A stretch of DNA of 64,000 nt. Source: Trueperella pyogenes. GTDB taxonomy: Bacteria > Actinomycetota > Actinomycetes > Actinomycetales > Actinomycetaceae. Under the pieces are notes generated by a model. It saw only the letters and a program-made list of their open reading frames with translations. It searched no databases and had not been told where the DNA came from. The DNA lies in NCBI RefSeq assembly GCF_900460345.1, contig NZ_UHHW01000002.1, forward strand, positions 372,001 to 436,000, written 5' to 3'. Both the position numbers and the translations under genes were made by a program. Positions 18,171 to 26,275 of this stretch are shown in pieces; within the stretch, counting starts at the first letter, position 1; each line of letters opens with the position of its first letter.

Positions 18171-18985
18171 TGAAGCGGCTGCTGAAGAACCCAAATGGAG
18201 CCATAGGGCTCGGCATCGTCGGCATGTTGTTAGCACTTTGCGCGCTGTCGTACGTCTGGCTGCCACAGCCGATCTTAGAGGTTCACCCGGAGGAATCGTG
18301 GGCACCCGTATCTTCCAAGCACTGGCTAGGCGCCGATATGTTGGGGCGCGACATCCTCTCCCTCATGATCGTGGGCACTCGGGTGACGGTGGCTGTCTCC
18401 CTCGGCTCTACTTTCCTCGCTGTGATCCTCGGGTTGGCGCTCGCCGTCTGTATCGTCTACGTGCCACACCCGATCTCCACTGTGCTCTCGCGGATAGTTG
18501 ATGTCTGGGTGGGCTTTCCAACCCTCATCATCGCCCTCATGATCGTCACGGCGTTTGGTGGCTCGACGATGACCTCCCTGGCTGCGATCGGGCTGGGTGC
18601 AGTGCCCGTCGTCACCCGTACCGTGCTGCCCGAGTTGCGCCGCGCACGCTCGGCAGACTACACGACCCTCGCCGTCGCCTCTGGGGCGCGCCTGCCGGGA
18701 CTGCTGCGCTGGCATATTGTGCCCACCGTGGCTCCAACGGTGATCGTGCGGATGACGCAGCTCATGGGCACCGCCTGCCTCGCAGAGGCTGGTCTTTCTT
18801 ACCTGGGCTTGGGAACTCCCTTGCCGACGCCGACCTGGGGCCGTATCCTGGCAGTCTTCCAGCAGCACATTTATACCCATCCGGGCGCACTCATGGTGCC
18901 GGCTATCGCGATCACGGTGGTCATTGTCGGATTCAATATTCTAGGCGATGGTCTGCGGGATGCCCTCGTGGTAGGTGAACAGTGA
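18167..18985 (+). CDS. ABC importer permease, DppC/OppC/NikC type
   Basis: A 272-residue membrane protein. HWLGADMLGRDILSLMIVGTR is the conserved OppC N-terminal segment, and ASGARLPGLLRWHIVPTVAP is the EAA loop. It probably forms the translocation pore as a heterodimer with the upstream permease. Confidence 0.92.
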   Translation: MMKRLLKNPNGAIGLGIVGMLLALCALSYVWLPQPILEVHPEESWAPVSSKHWLGADMLGRDILSLMIVGTRVTVAVSLGSTFLAVILGLALAVCIVYVPHPISTVLSRIVDVWVGFPTLIIALMIVTAFGGSTMTSLAAIGLGAVPVVTRTVLPELRRARSADYTTLAVASGARLPGLLRWHIVPTVAPTVIVRMTQLMGTACLAEAGLSYLGLGTPLPTPTWGRILAVFQQHIYTHPGALMVPAIAITVVIVGFNILGDGLRDALVVGEQ

Positions 18986-19842
18986 TGCTGGAAGTGCGCG
19001 ACCTGAGCATATCTTTTGCCGGTACCACGGTGGTCGACCGCGTCTCCTTTAGTGTCGCGCCCGGTGAGCGCGTGTGTCTGATCGGGGAATCCGGCTCGGG
19101 CAAGTCTCTGACGGCACTTGCAATTGACGGCCTGTTGCCGGCGTCGGCGCAGGTGACTGGCTCGATTCTCTTCCGCGGTGCGCAGATTGTGGGAGCGGGT
19201 GAAGCGCAACTGCAAAATATCCGTGGAGAGCAGATCGGCTTCGTCTTCCAGGAACCACACACAGCACTAAATCCGGTGCTGCGCGTTGAAAAGCAAATAG
19301 TGGCGGCCTTGGCGCAGCATCGGCGCCTGCGCCGAAAGGATCGGCGTGCCGCTGCCCGGCAGCTGGCACGCGGCGTCGGCTTGCCAGAATCCATCGTGGA
19401 GCGTTTTCCTCATCAGCTCTCTGGCGGGCAGCGCCAACGCGTGGTGATCGCCATGGCGATGAGCTGTCAGCCGTCCTTGTTGATTGCAGACGAACCCACC
19501 ACCGCCCTCGACGCCACCGTCCAACGGCGTATCGTGGATCTGATGATGAATGCAACGCAGCAGCACGGTACCTCTTTGCTCATGATCACCCACGACATGG
19601 CGCTCGCCGCGCATACTGCCCAGCGCCTGATCGTGATGCGCCAAGGAGAGATCGTGGAAGAAGGCCGGACGCTCGATGTGTTGCGCTATCCACGCGCCGA
19701 ATACACCAAGACGTTGATAAATGCAGCCCGGCGTTCGAGCCCGCAACTGGGCGACTCGGCGTCTTGCGCAGAGCCGTCTTGCGCAGGTTGGCCCGGCGGT
19801 AGCCACGGGATGTATGACGCCGAGAAGAAGGGAAATAGCTGA
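18985..19842 (+). CDS. ABC importer ATP-binding protein, DppD/OppD type
   Basis: About 285 residues. Walker A is GESGSGKSL, the signature is LSGGQRQRVVIAMAM and Walker B is LLIADEPTTALD. The C-terminus lacks the long Cys-rich oligopeptide extension of full-length OppD and ends in a short Cys-containing tail. The start overlaps the permease stop (TGATG), with AGGTGA upstream. A GTG at 18982 is the alternative. Confidence 0.92.
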   Translation: MLEVRDLSISFAGTTVVDRVSFSVAPGERVCLIGESGSGKSLTALAIDGLLPASAQVTGSILFRGAQIVGAGEAQLQNIRGEQIGFVFQEPHTALNPVLRVEKQIVAALAQHRRLRRKDRRAAARQLARGVGLPESIVERFPHQLSGGQRQRVVIAMAMSCQPSLLIADEPTTALDATVQRRIVDLMMNATQQHGTSLLMITHDMALAAHTAQRLIVMRQGEIVEEGRTLDVLRYPRAEYTKTLINAARRSSPQLGDSASCAEPSCAGWPGGSHGMYDAEKKGNS

Positions 19843-19843
19843 T

Positions 19844-20581
19844 ATGAACCTCTTCGAACTGCGCGGCGTCGAAAAGCATTATGGCTCGACCCGAGCCCTC
19901 GCCCCGCTCGATCTGGACGTGGTAGAGGGGCGCTCCCTGGGCATCATCGGCGAATCTGGGTCCGGCAAGACGACGCTCATCCGCCTTATGATGGGCATTC
20001 ACGAGCCGACGTCGGGCACCGTCACTTACCGGGGCACGCCGGTGTCCACCAAGCGCGGACCTGTGCCCCTCAGACGCGAGGCACAGCTCGTGTTGCAAGA
20101 CCCCTTTGCGGCACTGAACCCCCGCATGCGGGTAGGGCAGATTGTTGGCGAGCCGTTGCGCATTCACAAGATCAATCAGCCGCACCGAGTCGCCGAAGTT
20201 TTGGCGGAAGTCGGTCTCGACACGGAGTATGCCGAGCGGTACCCGCACCAACTCTCGGGTGGTCAGCGCCAACGAGTGGCGATCGCGCGCGCCCTGGCGC
20301 CGCGCCCGCGCGTGATCCTCGCCGATGAGCCGGTTTCTGCGCTCGACGTGTCTTTGCGGGTGACGATCGTGGACTTGCTGGATGAGTTGCGGCGTGCACT
20401 CAATCTCACGCTCGTGATCGTCTCCCATGATATTGGTGTTGTCCAGCAGCTGTGCGAGGACGTCGTCGTCATGAAAGACGGGATATGCGTAGAGCGCGGG
20501 CAGACGCCGAAACTCCTGCGCTACCCGCGCGAGCAGGCGACCAAGGAGCTCCTCGCCGCCACGATGCACTTGCCCATATAG
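19844..20581 (+). CDS. ABC importer ATP-binding protein, DppF/OppF type
   Basis: A 245-residue ATPase with Walker A GESGSGKTT, Q-loop LVLQDPFAALNPR, signature LSGGQRQRVAIARAL and Walker B ILADEPVSALD. It begins at ATG 19844, two bases after the preceding stop, with AAGAAGGGA upstream. It completes the operon. No terminator with a U-run was seen before the convergent DUF4870 gene. Confidence 0.92.
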   Translation: MNLFELRGVEKHYGSTRALAPLDLDVVEGRSLGIIGESGSGKTTLIRLMMGIHEPTSGTVTYRGTPVSTKRGPVPLRREAQLVLQDPFAALNPRMRVGQIVGEPLRIHKINQPHRVAEVLAEVGLDTEYAERYPHQLSGGQRQRVAIARALAPRPRVILADEPVSALDVSLRVTIVDLLDELRRALNLTLVIVSHDIGVVQQLCEDVVVMKDGICVERGQTPKLLRYPREQATKELLAATMHLPI

Positions 20582-20626
20582 ATCCTCGCGTGACGGCTTG
20601 GCGGCCGAGGGTGCCGTAAGGATCGA

Positions 20627-21031
20627 TCAGCTGAGGATCTTGATCTGATACGGGTAGTGATGCAGGCGATTGTTGGAAGCAGATATGGTCGCCTTGATGT
20701 GGTGCCAGAGCGTGAGGATAAAGCTCAGCACAATCAGCGGTATGCCGATCGGGGCGAAAATGAGCGTGATGGTCAAAATCCAGCCAATCAAGGACATCGC
20801 CCACATGCCGAGGTTGAAATTAAAGGACTGCGCCGCAGCCTGACGGACGTAGGGGTTGTCCTTCTTCAAGAACCACACGAGGAAAGGCCCGACGAAGGAG
20901 ATCCACCCTGCGGAGACCACCCACGCGATGATGGCCGACAGGTGGGCAAGCATCGCCCACGTGCGATCCTCCGGTCCGGCGGGTCGCGGAACGAGGTTGT
21001 GGCTGTTTGGGTCCTGATCGTAGTAAGTCAT
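20627..21031 (-). CDS. DUF4870 (Tic20-like) small membrane protein
   Basis: A 134-residue protein with three to four hydrophobic helices: MLAHLSAIIAWVVSAGWISF, VGPFLVWFL, FNFNLGMWAMSLIGWILTIT and PIGIPLIVLSFILTLW. The phrase NPYVRQAAAQSFNF is characteristic of DUF4870. The function is not known. ATG 21031 has AAAGG just upstream, and a GATAAT six bases further up could also give a near-leaderless message. Confidence 0.85.
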   Translation of the reverse strand: MTYYDQDPNSHNLVPRPAGPEDRTWAMLAHLSAIIAWVVSAGWISFVGPFLVWFLKKDNPYVRQAAAQSFNFNLGMWAMSLIGWILTITLIFAPIGIPLIVLSFILTLWHHIKATISASNNRLHHYPYQIKILS

Positions 21032-21118
21032 GCCTTTATTATCGATAATCCACGCAAAGCAAGTAAAGGGGAGCTCGCCCCAGCCGCGGGACGTGTTCTC
21101 GATCATGGCCGAGCGGGT

Positions 21119-21124
21119 TAGGCT
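21119..21124 (+). promoter_or_regulatory. Leaderless -10 element of the TIGR03085 gene
   Basis: TAGGCT is followed by GGGAAC and ATG 21131. There is no ribosome site. Confidence 0.45.
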
Positions 21125-21130
21125 GGGAAC

Positions 21131-21766
21131 ATGAGCTTTTCTAGTGATGAACGACGTCGTCTTGCCGACCTGCTGCTCGCCAAGGGGCCCGATGCTCCCA
21201 CGCTGTGCGAGGGGTGGCTCACCCGTGATCTGGCGGCGCACTTGTGGATTCGGGAGCATCGCCTCGACGCGGCAGTGGGCATGTTCGTGCCCGCCGTAGA
21301 AGGTCACCTGGAGTCGACGACGGCGAGGGTTAAGGAGCGACCGTATGGCCAGCTTGTTGGCGACTGGGCGGGAGGGCCGGGCAAGTTCAACCCAGTTCGC
21401 TCAATCGATCGCTGGCTGAACCTCGCCGAGCATTTCGTCCACCACGAGGACGTGCGCCGGGGGCAGTGGATGGTCGACGGCTCCGTGACCGAGCCGCGTG
21501 ACCTAACGGAAGAGGAAAATGCGGCGTTGACAAGAGCGTTGGTCCCGATCGCGAAGCTGTTCCTACGCCACAGTGAGCACCCTATCCAGATTCGTATCCC
21601 AGGCCGCGTTACGCTCGATCTTCACCCTAAGTCCGCCGACCAGGGCTCGGTCATCACCGTCGCTGGAGCACCCGGCGAGGTTCTGCTGTGGCTCTTTGGC
21701 CGCGACGCCGTCCACGTCGCCATCACTCCCGAAGGCGCGCCAGATCCGCGCAGCGCCAAGCCGTAG
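21131..21766 (+). CDS. TIGR03085-family protein (mycothiol maleylpyruvate isomerase-like fold)
   Basis: A 211-residue protein typical of actinobacteria. LCEGWLTRDLAAHLWIREHR carries the first conserved histidine, and LAEHFVHHEDVRRGQW carries the HxxHExxR cluster that binds a divalent metal in the DinB/MDMPI superfamily. It may be a thiol-dependent enzyme. The reaction is unknown. Confidence 0.8.
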   Translation: MSFSSDERRRLADLLLAKGPDAPTLCEGWLTRDLAAHLWIREHRLDAAVGMFVPAVEGHLESTTARVKERPYGQLVGDWAGGPGKFNPVRSIDRWLNLAEHFVHHEDVRRGQWMVDGSVTEPRDLTEEENAALTRALVPIAKLFLRHSEHPIQIRIPGRVTLDLHPKSADQGSVITVAGAPGEVLLWLFGRDAVHVAITPEGAPDPRSAKP

Positions 21767-21919
21767 GACGTGATCGTCTCGCGGCTGGTGTTGCATTTCC
21801 TCCAACTATTTATCTTGTTTTCAGCTTGTCTAGAACAGTGCAAAGTATTGCATTTGCGCTGGTGAGGCGGATAAAATCCGCGTTATCTTTAGTCAATCCT
21901 TTTGAGACAAGGCAGGTTT

Positions 21920-23134
21920 ATGGCTCACCTCAAGACTCCCACCGCTAAGCTTTTCACGACGACGGCAGCGCTCCTCCTCTGTCTAGCCGGGTGTTCCACA
22001 CCGTCGGCTGGGAAAAGCCCCGCAGCGACTTCTCCCCAGAATACTCTGGTGGCTGCGACCTACAACACCAGCCTCAACCGTGCCAGCTCCGGGCAGCTAA
22101 TCGCGGATCTACGAGCTGGTGACGAGCAGGCTCGCAATATCGCAGCCGTGATTCAGCGCAACGATCCTGACGTGATCATCCTCAACGAATTCGATTATGA
22201 CGACAAGCTTGAGGCTCTGGAGATTTTCCGGAAAGAATATCTTGGTGCTGGTCAGCGTGGTCAGAGCCCTGTGGATTTTCCCTATAGTTACAGCGCTCCT
22301 GTTAATACGGGAGTCGATTCCGGCATGGATCTCGATGGAAATGGTTCCCTGGGGGACCCTGGCGATGCTTACGGCTTTGGTAAACACCCTGGTCATTACG
22401 GTATGGCCATCTTGTCGAAGTATCCGTTGGATGCCGACAACGCCCGCACTTTCCAGAAGTTGCTGTGGTCTGATATGCCGGGCCACCAGATTCCGGTGGA
22501 GTACTACGAGTCAGCCACTGAGGGCAGCACCAAGCGCCTGCGCCTATCGAGCAAATCTCATTGGGATGTCCCCTTGCAGATGGAGGGGAAGACCGTTCAC
22601 CTCCTCGTCTCTCATCCCACTCCGCCCTCGTTTGAAGGTCCCGAACGGCGCAATACCAAGCGTAACGGCGATGAAATCCGCCTGATGGCTGACTACATTG
22701 CCGGTGGTGAGCGCGCTAAGTGGATCGTTGATGACAAGGGCAACCGCGGCGGACTTAAATCGGATGAACACTTTATCTTCTTTGGCGATCAGAATTCTGA
22801 CCCTTCTGACGGAGGTAATTCTGGACAAGCCGGCATCGGCCAGATCCTGGGGCTAGAGAGAGTCTGCGATCCAAAACCCACGAGCCGTGGTGCTGTTAAG
22901 GCAGCCGAGGAGCAAACGGGTAACGCTGAGCACAAGAACCCACACGAGCAGGACACCGCAGACTTCGGTGAGCCGACGCCGGGCAACCTGCGCGTCGATT
23001 ACGTCCTGCCTTCCTGCAGCCTGGCCGTGGAGGACAGCAAAGTATTCTGGCCCACCCCCGAGGAGGAACTTGGTGAGCTGATGGGCCCGGATGCGACCAG
23101 CGACCACCATTTAGTATGGGCGCGCCTGCGTTAA
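21920..23134 (+). CDS. Secreted endonuclease/exonuclease/phosphatase-family lipoprotein
   Basis: A 404-residue protein with lipobox CLAGC (C25). The EEP (DNase I-like) fold shows in DVIILNEFDYD (metal-binding Glu), HLLVSHPTPP, FFGDQNSDP, RVDYVLPS and the final SDHHLVWARL (catalytic Asp-His). It should be a surface-anchored phosphodiesterase, perhaps a DNase degrading extracellular DNA, or a phospholipase-like enzyme. AAGGCAGG precedes ATG 21920. The substrate is not proven by sequence. Confidence 0.85.
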   Translation: MAHLKTPTAKLFTTTAALLLCLAGCSTPSAGKSPAATSPQNTLVAATYNTSLNRASSGQLIADLRAGDEQARNIAAVIQRNDPDVIILNEFDYDDKLEALEIFRKEYLGAGQRGQSPVDFPYSYSAPVNTGVDSGMDLDGNGSLGDPGDAYGFGKHPGHYGMAILSKYPLDADNARTFQKLLWSDMPGHQIPVEYYESATEGSTKRLRLSSKSHWDVPLQMEGKTVHLLVSHPTPPSFEGPERRNTKRNGDEIRLMADYIAGGERAKWIVDDKGNRGGLKSDEHFIFFGDQNSDPSDGGNSGQAGIGQILGLERVCDPKPTSRGAVKAAEEQTGNAEHKNPHEQDTADFGEPTPGNLRVDYVLPSCSLAVEDSKVFWPTPEEELGELMGPDATSDHHLVWARLR

Positions 23135-23190
23135 GGTAGATCTTTCTGGACAAACTTCGCGGTATTCTTTAAAAACTCAATACGAAGGAG

Positions 23191-23349
23191 ATGTGCACCG
23201 TGGGACATTCACAGTGTTGCTCGATCCGCGGCTTACTCACTCCGATCCTGTACGGTGCATTTTCGGTCTGGGCATGCATCTTTCTTCGCTGGGTGAGCCT
23301 ATCTGATGTTACCGTTCAGGTTTTAACGATCTGGATGCCCAATGAGAGG
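23191..23349 (+). other. Possible remnant or small hydrophobic ORF downstream of the nuclease gene
   Basis: AAGGAGATG at 23184-23192 is an excellent ribosome site before GTG 23200. The frame then reads a cysteine-containing hydrophobic stretch (GLLTPILYGAFSVWACIFL). It does not stop before the strong hairpin at 23350 and runs on to 23451, so it is either a decayed gene or chance. No family recognised. Confidence 0.25.
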
Positions 23350-23396
23350 GACAGCGGCCGGGGAGCTCTCGAAACGGGAGCTCCCCGGCCGCTGTC
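23350..23396. terminator. Very strong hairpin between convergent nuclease and GH31 genes
   Basis: A perfect 19-bp, very GC-rich stem (23350-23368 with 23378-23396) has a nine-base loop. No U-run follows on either strand. It should still block or process transcripts arriving from both sides. Confidence 0.65.
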
Positions 23397-23401
23397 ATGG
23401 G

Positions 23402-26275
23402 TCAGAATCCTCCTACTTGAGGGGGAGATTCTCCTGAGTTCACAGTATTAAAAGTATTGTCGGCACCCGGCTGCCAAGCATCGACGGTTGAGGGATAGTT
23501 GTTTTCCTGCCTCTTAATGCACTTCCATTTGATTTCACTGTTCGGAGGAAGAGCACTCACCACTCCGGACCAAGTCGGGTAAGAAGTTGGATCGAGCTTG
23601 ACGGCGCTGGCGGGATCCCAGGAACCAAGCTGGGGAACACTACCGACTACGTAGACGGATTGACCATATTCGGTGGTTCCGTTGGTGCAGGTGAGAATGG
23701 CAGAGACCGGGGGTTGACCAGTAGTGAAGGCAAAAGTTTTCGTCGAGTTTACGTCCATGTCGGCGCTCTTTGCCACAACCAAGTTGTTTCCGGCGTTGTA
23801 CCAACCGGAGTCAGCAGCATCGAATGCCTCTTTGTTTGGGTGCTGGGTCAGCGGAGATCCATTGAGAGTGACCGCGCTGGCCTGGGTTTCGCTGACTAGT
23901 TCGACAACGTTCGGGCGATTTGTCACCGCGTTGGCATATGTGCCGCTAGCGGCGTCGATGGTGACGATGGTCTGGCTGCCGACAGTGCTTTGGCTGAGTT
24001 CTGTGGTACGAACAGCGCCACCTTGGTAATCGATGCTGGCACCGTCATCTTCAGCGAGAGTAAAGGCGCTGAGAGTGTCCGCCGGATAGACGCGGACGAT
24101 GAGTTCGGGGTGACTGACTCCATCGGCGCGCATACCGTCAACAGTCTTGGTATGGTCGTCGACGTGCATTTTAGGGATAATCGCCCCAGCACGCGCGTAA
24201 ACGGGAAGAGTGAATACCCCGTTTCGCCATAACGGGACGTCATTAATCCACTCACCGTTGCTTGTAATTTTGGTGTTAGAGATGTAGTCATACCACGTGC
24301 CTGCGGGCAGGTACATGTTACGCTGGCGTTCTCCGGAACCTGCAACGATACCGACTAGCAAATCCCGCCCAATCATCTTCTCACTCCCCATAGTGCGCAC
24401 GTTGGGATCGCTCTGGTAGTTCATTACTAAAGGCGGGGTCAAAGGTTCGCCGTGGGTCCACGCACGATGGGCAAGGCTGTAGTAGTAGGGAGTCAGCTCG
24501 TAGCGGCGTTGGATGTTGGCCAGATTACTGGCCTTATCCCCGATCTTATTGGGGCTGGTGGTAGTGCAGTTGCAGAGGTTCTCGGTGTGGGGGCGCACTG
24601 GAATATCGAACCAGGAGGAATTCGCGAACCATTGGGTGAACAACTCGTTGATATCCGTAGTGGCCATCTCTCGACGGAAACCACCGATGTCTGATCCAAA
24701 ATAGTCGATGCCGGACATTGACATATGCATCTGGACGTTCTGCTGGTCGGCCAATGCGGTGAGCGTCGAACCAATGTCGCCTGACCACAGGGCTGCACCG
24801 GTGTGCTGGATACCTGCGGCACCGGAGCGAGTGAGCATGAATGGGCGCTGAGTAGAGCCTTGGGCGCGGTAACCAGCGGCGACGCCCTGAGTCCAGGCGA
24901 GGTCGTAATAGTTGTGATAATCGGCGTGGGCGTGCTTACCCGCGACCATGCCCTTGACCCAATCGTTGCTGTCATACATCTCGGGTTCACCTAGGTCGAG
25001 CCAGTGACCTAACACGCCTTGATCAACCAAGGGTTTTCGCTGATTCTGGTGCCAATAAGCGGATGCGTCCTTATTGGTGAAATCGATCATACCGCCGCGT
25101 CCCCACCAGTCATTGTCGGTGAGGTAGACCGGGGAGCAGGTGGAGCATCCCGACCTGACCAGGTAACCCCTGGCGGCCATATCAGAGTGCTCTGGCAGAC
25201 CTTTGGCAACGTAGGGTTCCTCAATGGGGATGACTCCGATTCCGGCAGCCTTCAGCGAGGCGATCTTTTCAGTCGGATTCGGGAAATTGGAAGTGTCCCA
25301 TTCGAGACTTCCCATGCGAGAGTTCTCGGATCCTTTGGTGACGTTGCCGAACCAATTCACGTCGAGCATGGCGCCATCGGTGGGGAAGCCGTCGTTCCGT
25401 AATCCGGCTAGGTTGGCATCAAGCTCGGCCCAATTGTCCCAACCGAACTCGCTGGCCCATAGGCCGAATGCTTTCTTTGGGGGTACGGGTGAACGACCGG
25501 TGAGCTCGAGATAGTCTGAACGTAGGTCACGCAGATCAGAACCCTGCATAATGTACCAGCGCAATTGGTCCCCGTAGGTGTCGAAAGTCCATGGGTCACC
25601 AGTAAAATTCCATTCTTGCTTGTAATTCGTGTCGGCGAAGAGGGCGTAACTGTCATTGCCGGCTCCGGCAGCGTACAGAATAGGAATTTGGGCGTTATCA
25701 ACCGGGCCATTATCGGTGTCGTAGACCATGGCGTTGCCAAAAGGACCGCCAGCTGTGCGAATCTTGCCAATCCAATCTCCATCGGCATTCCCTCCCCTTG
25801 GGAAATGTTCGCCTAGGCCGTAGACGTTAGTCATCGACTCCTTGGTAATGGACAGGCCTTTCCATGCTTGATCCAGATTGCGTGGGCAGATGGTGTTGAG
25901 CACCAGCGCAGGGGTTTTAGTTGTGTCGGTAACTGTCGCACACAGGGTGTTGTCATTGACGCTGACCGATAGGTTCGCAGTAGCCATCACGTTGCCATCG
26001 CGGCTGTACTTGGCAGGACCCGTGTAGTCAGTTTTGGAGACCTGGATGCTAGTGGGGATGCTATCGACAGCCTCAGGGAGTCCTGCTGCCAGTTCGAAAT
26101 GCACGAGATCGTCGTCGAGGAATTCGATGCGTAGGGTAGCGACTCCATTGCTAATGGTCTCGAGTTTTGTTGTTTCGGCGGCTCGGGCATGTGGCGGCAC
26201 AAACATGAGAGCCGCAGAAGTGACGCCTACAGTGGCGAGCAGAGCGGAGCTTCGGAGGACTCGAATAGTGGTCAT
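23402..26275 (-). CDS. Secreted GH31 alpha-glucosyltransferase/glucosidase with C-terminal CBM20
   Basis: A 957-residue exported enzyme with a signal peptide of about 33 residues that ends PPHARAAE. The GH31 barrel follows, with nucleophile D427 (HWLDLGEPEMYD) and acid/base D500 (LWSGDIGS), then beta domains. The last 100 or so residues form a CBM20 starch-binding domain (YGQSVYVVGSVPQLGSWDP). It fits the 6-alpha-glucosyltransferase role that makes alpha-1,6-glucosylated maltooligosaccharides for cycloalternan synthesis. A simple alpha-glucosidase cannot be excluded. Its start overlaps the stop of the upstream GH31 gene by four bases, so the two are coupled. Confidence 0.8.
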   Translation of the reverse strand: MTTIRVLRSSALLATVGVTSAALMFVPPHARAAETTKLETISNGVATLRIEFLDDDLVHFELAAGLPEAVDSIPTSIQVSKTDYTGPAKYSRDGNVMATANLSVSVNDNTLCATVTDTTKTPALVLNTICPRNLDQAWKGLSITKESMTNVYGLGEHFPRGGNADGDWIGKIRTAGGPFGNAMVYDTDNGPVDNAQIPILYAAGAGNDSYALFADTNYKQEWNFTGDPWTFDTYGDQLRWYIMQGSDLRDLRSDYLELTGRSPVPPKKAFGLWASEFGWDNWAELDANLAGLRNDGFPTDGAMLDVNWFGNVTKGSENSRMGSLEWDTSNFPNPTEKIASLKAAGIGVIPIEEPYVAKGLPEHSDMAARGYLVRSGCSTCSPVYLTDNDWWGRGGMIDFTNKDASAYWHQNQRKPLVDQGVLGHWLDLGEPEMYDSNDWVKGMVAGKHAHADYHNYYDLAWTQGVAAGYRAQGSTQRPFMLTRSGAAGIQHTGAALWSGDIGSTLTALADQQNVQMHMSMSGIDYFGSDIGGFRREMATTDINELFTQWFANSSWFDIPVRPHTENLCNCTTTSPNKIGDKASNLANIQRRYELTPYYYSLAHRAWTHGEPLTPPLVMNYQSDPNVRTMGSEKMIGRDLLVGIVAGSGERQRNMYLPAGTWYDYISNTKITSNGEWINDVPLWRNGVFTLPVYARAGAIIPKMHVDDHTKTVDGMRADGVSHPELIVRVYPADTLSAFTLAEDDGASIDYQGGAVRTTELSQSTVGSQTIVTIDAASGTYANAVTNRPNVVELVSETQASAVTLNGSPLTQHPNKEAFDAADSGWYNAGNNLVVAKSADMDVNSTKTFAFTTGQPPVSAILTCTNGTTEYGQSVYVVGSVPQLGSWDPASAVKLDPTSYPTWSGVVSALPPNSEIKWKCIKRQENNYPSTVDAWQPGADNTFNTVNSGESPPQVGGF

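Noticed and set aside
21110..21128. Second iron box (GGTTAGGCT) before the TIGR03085 gene
   Set aside because: Only about 10 of 19 positions match and the right half is absent. The match is explained by the TAGGCT -10 element.
23191..23451. 86-codon ORF between the nuclease and GH31 genes as a real gene
   Set aside because: The start signal is good, but the frame crosses a 19-bp terminator-like stem and ends inside the GH31 gene, with no recognisable domain. Kept only as a low-confidence remnant.
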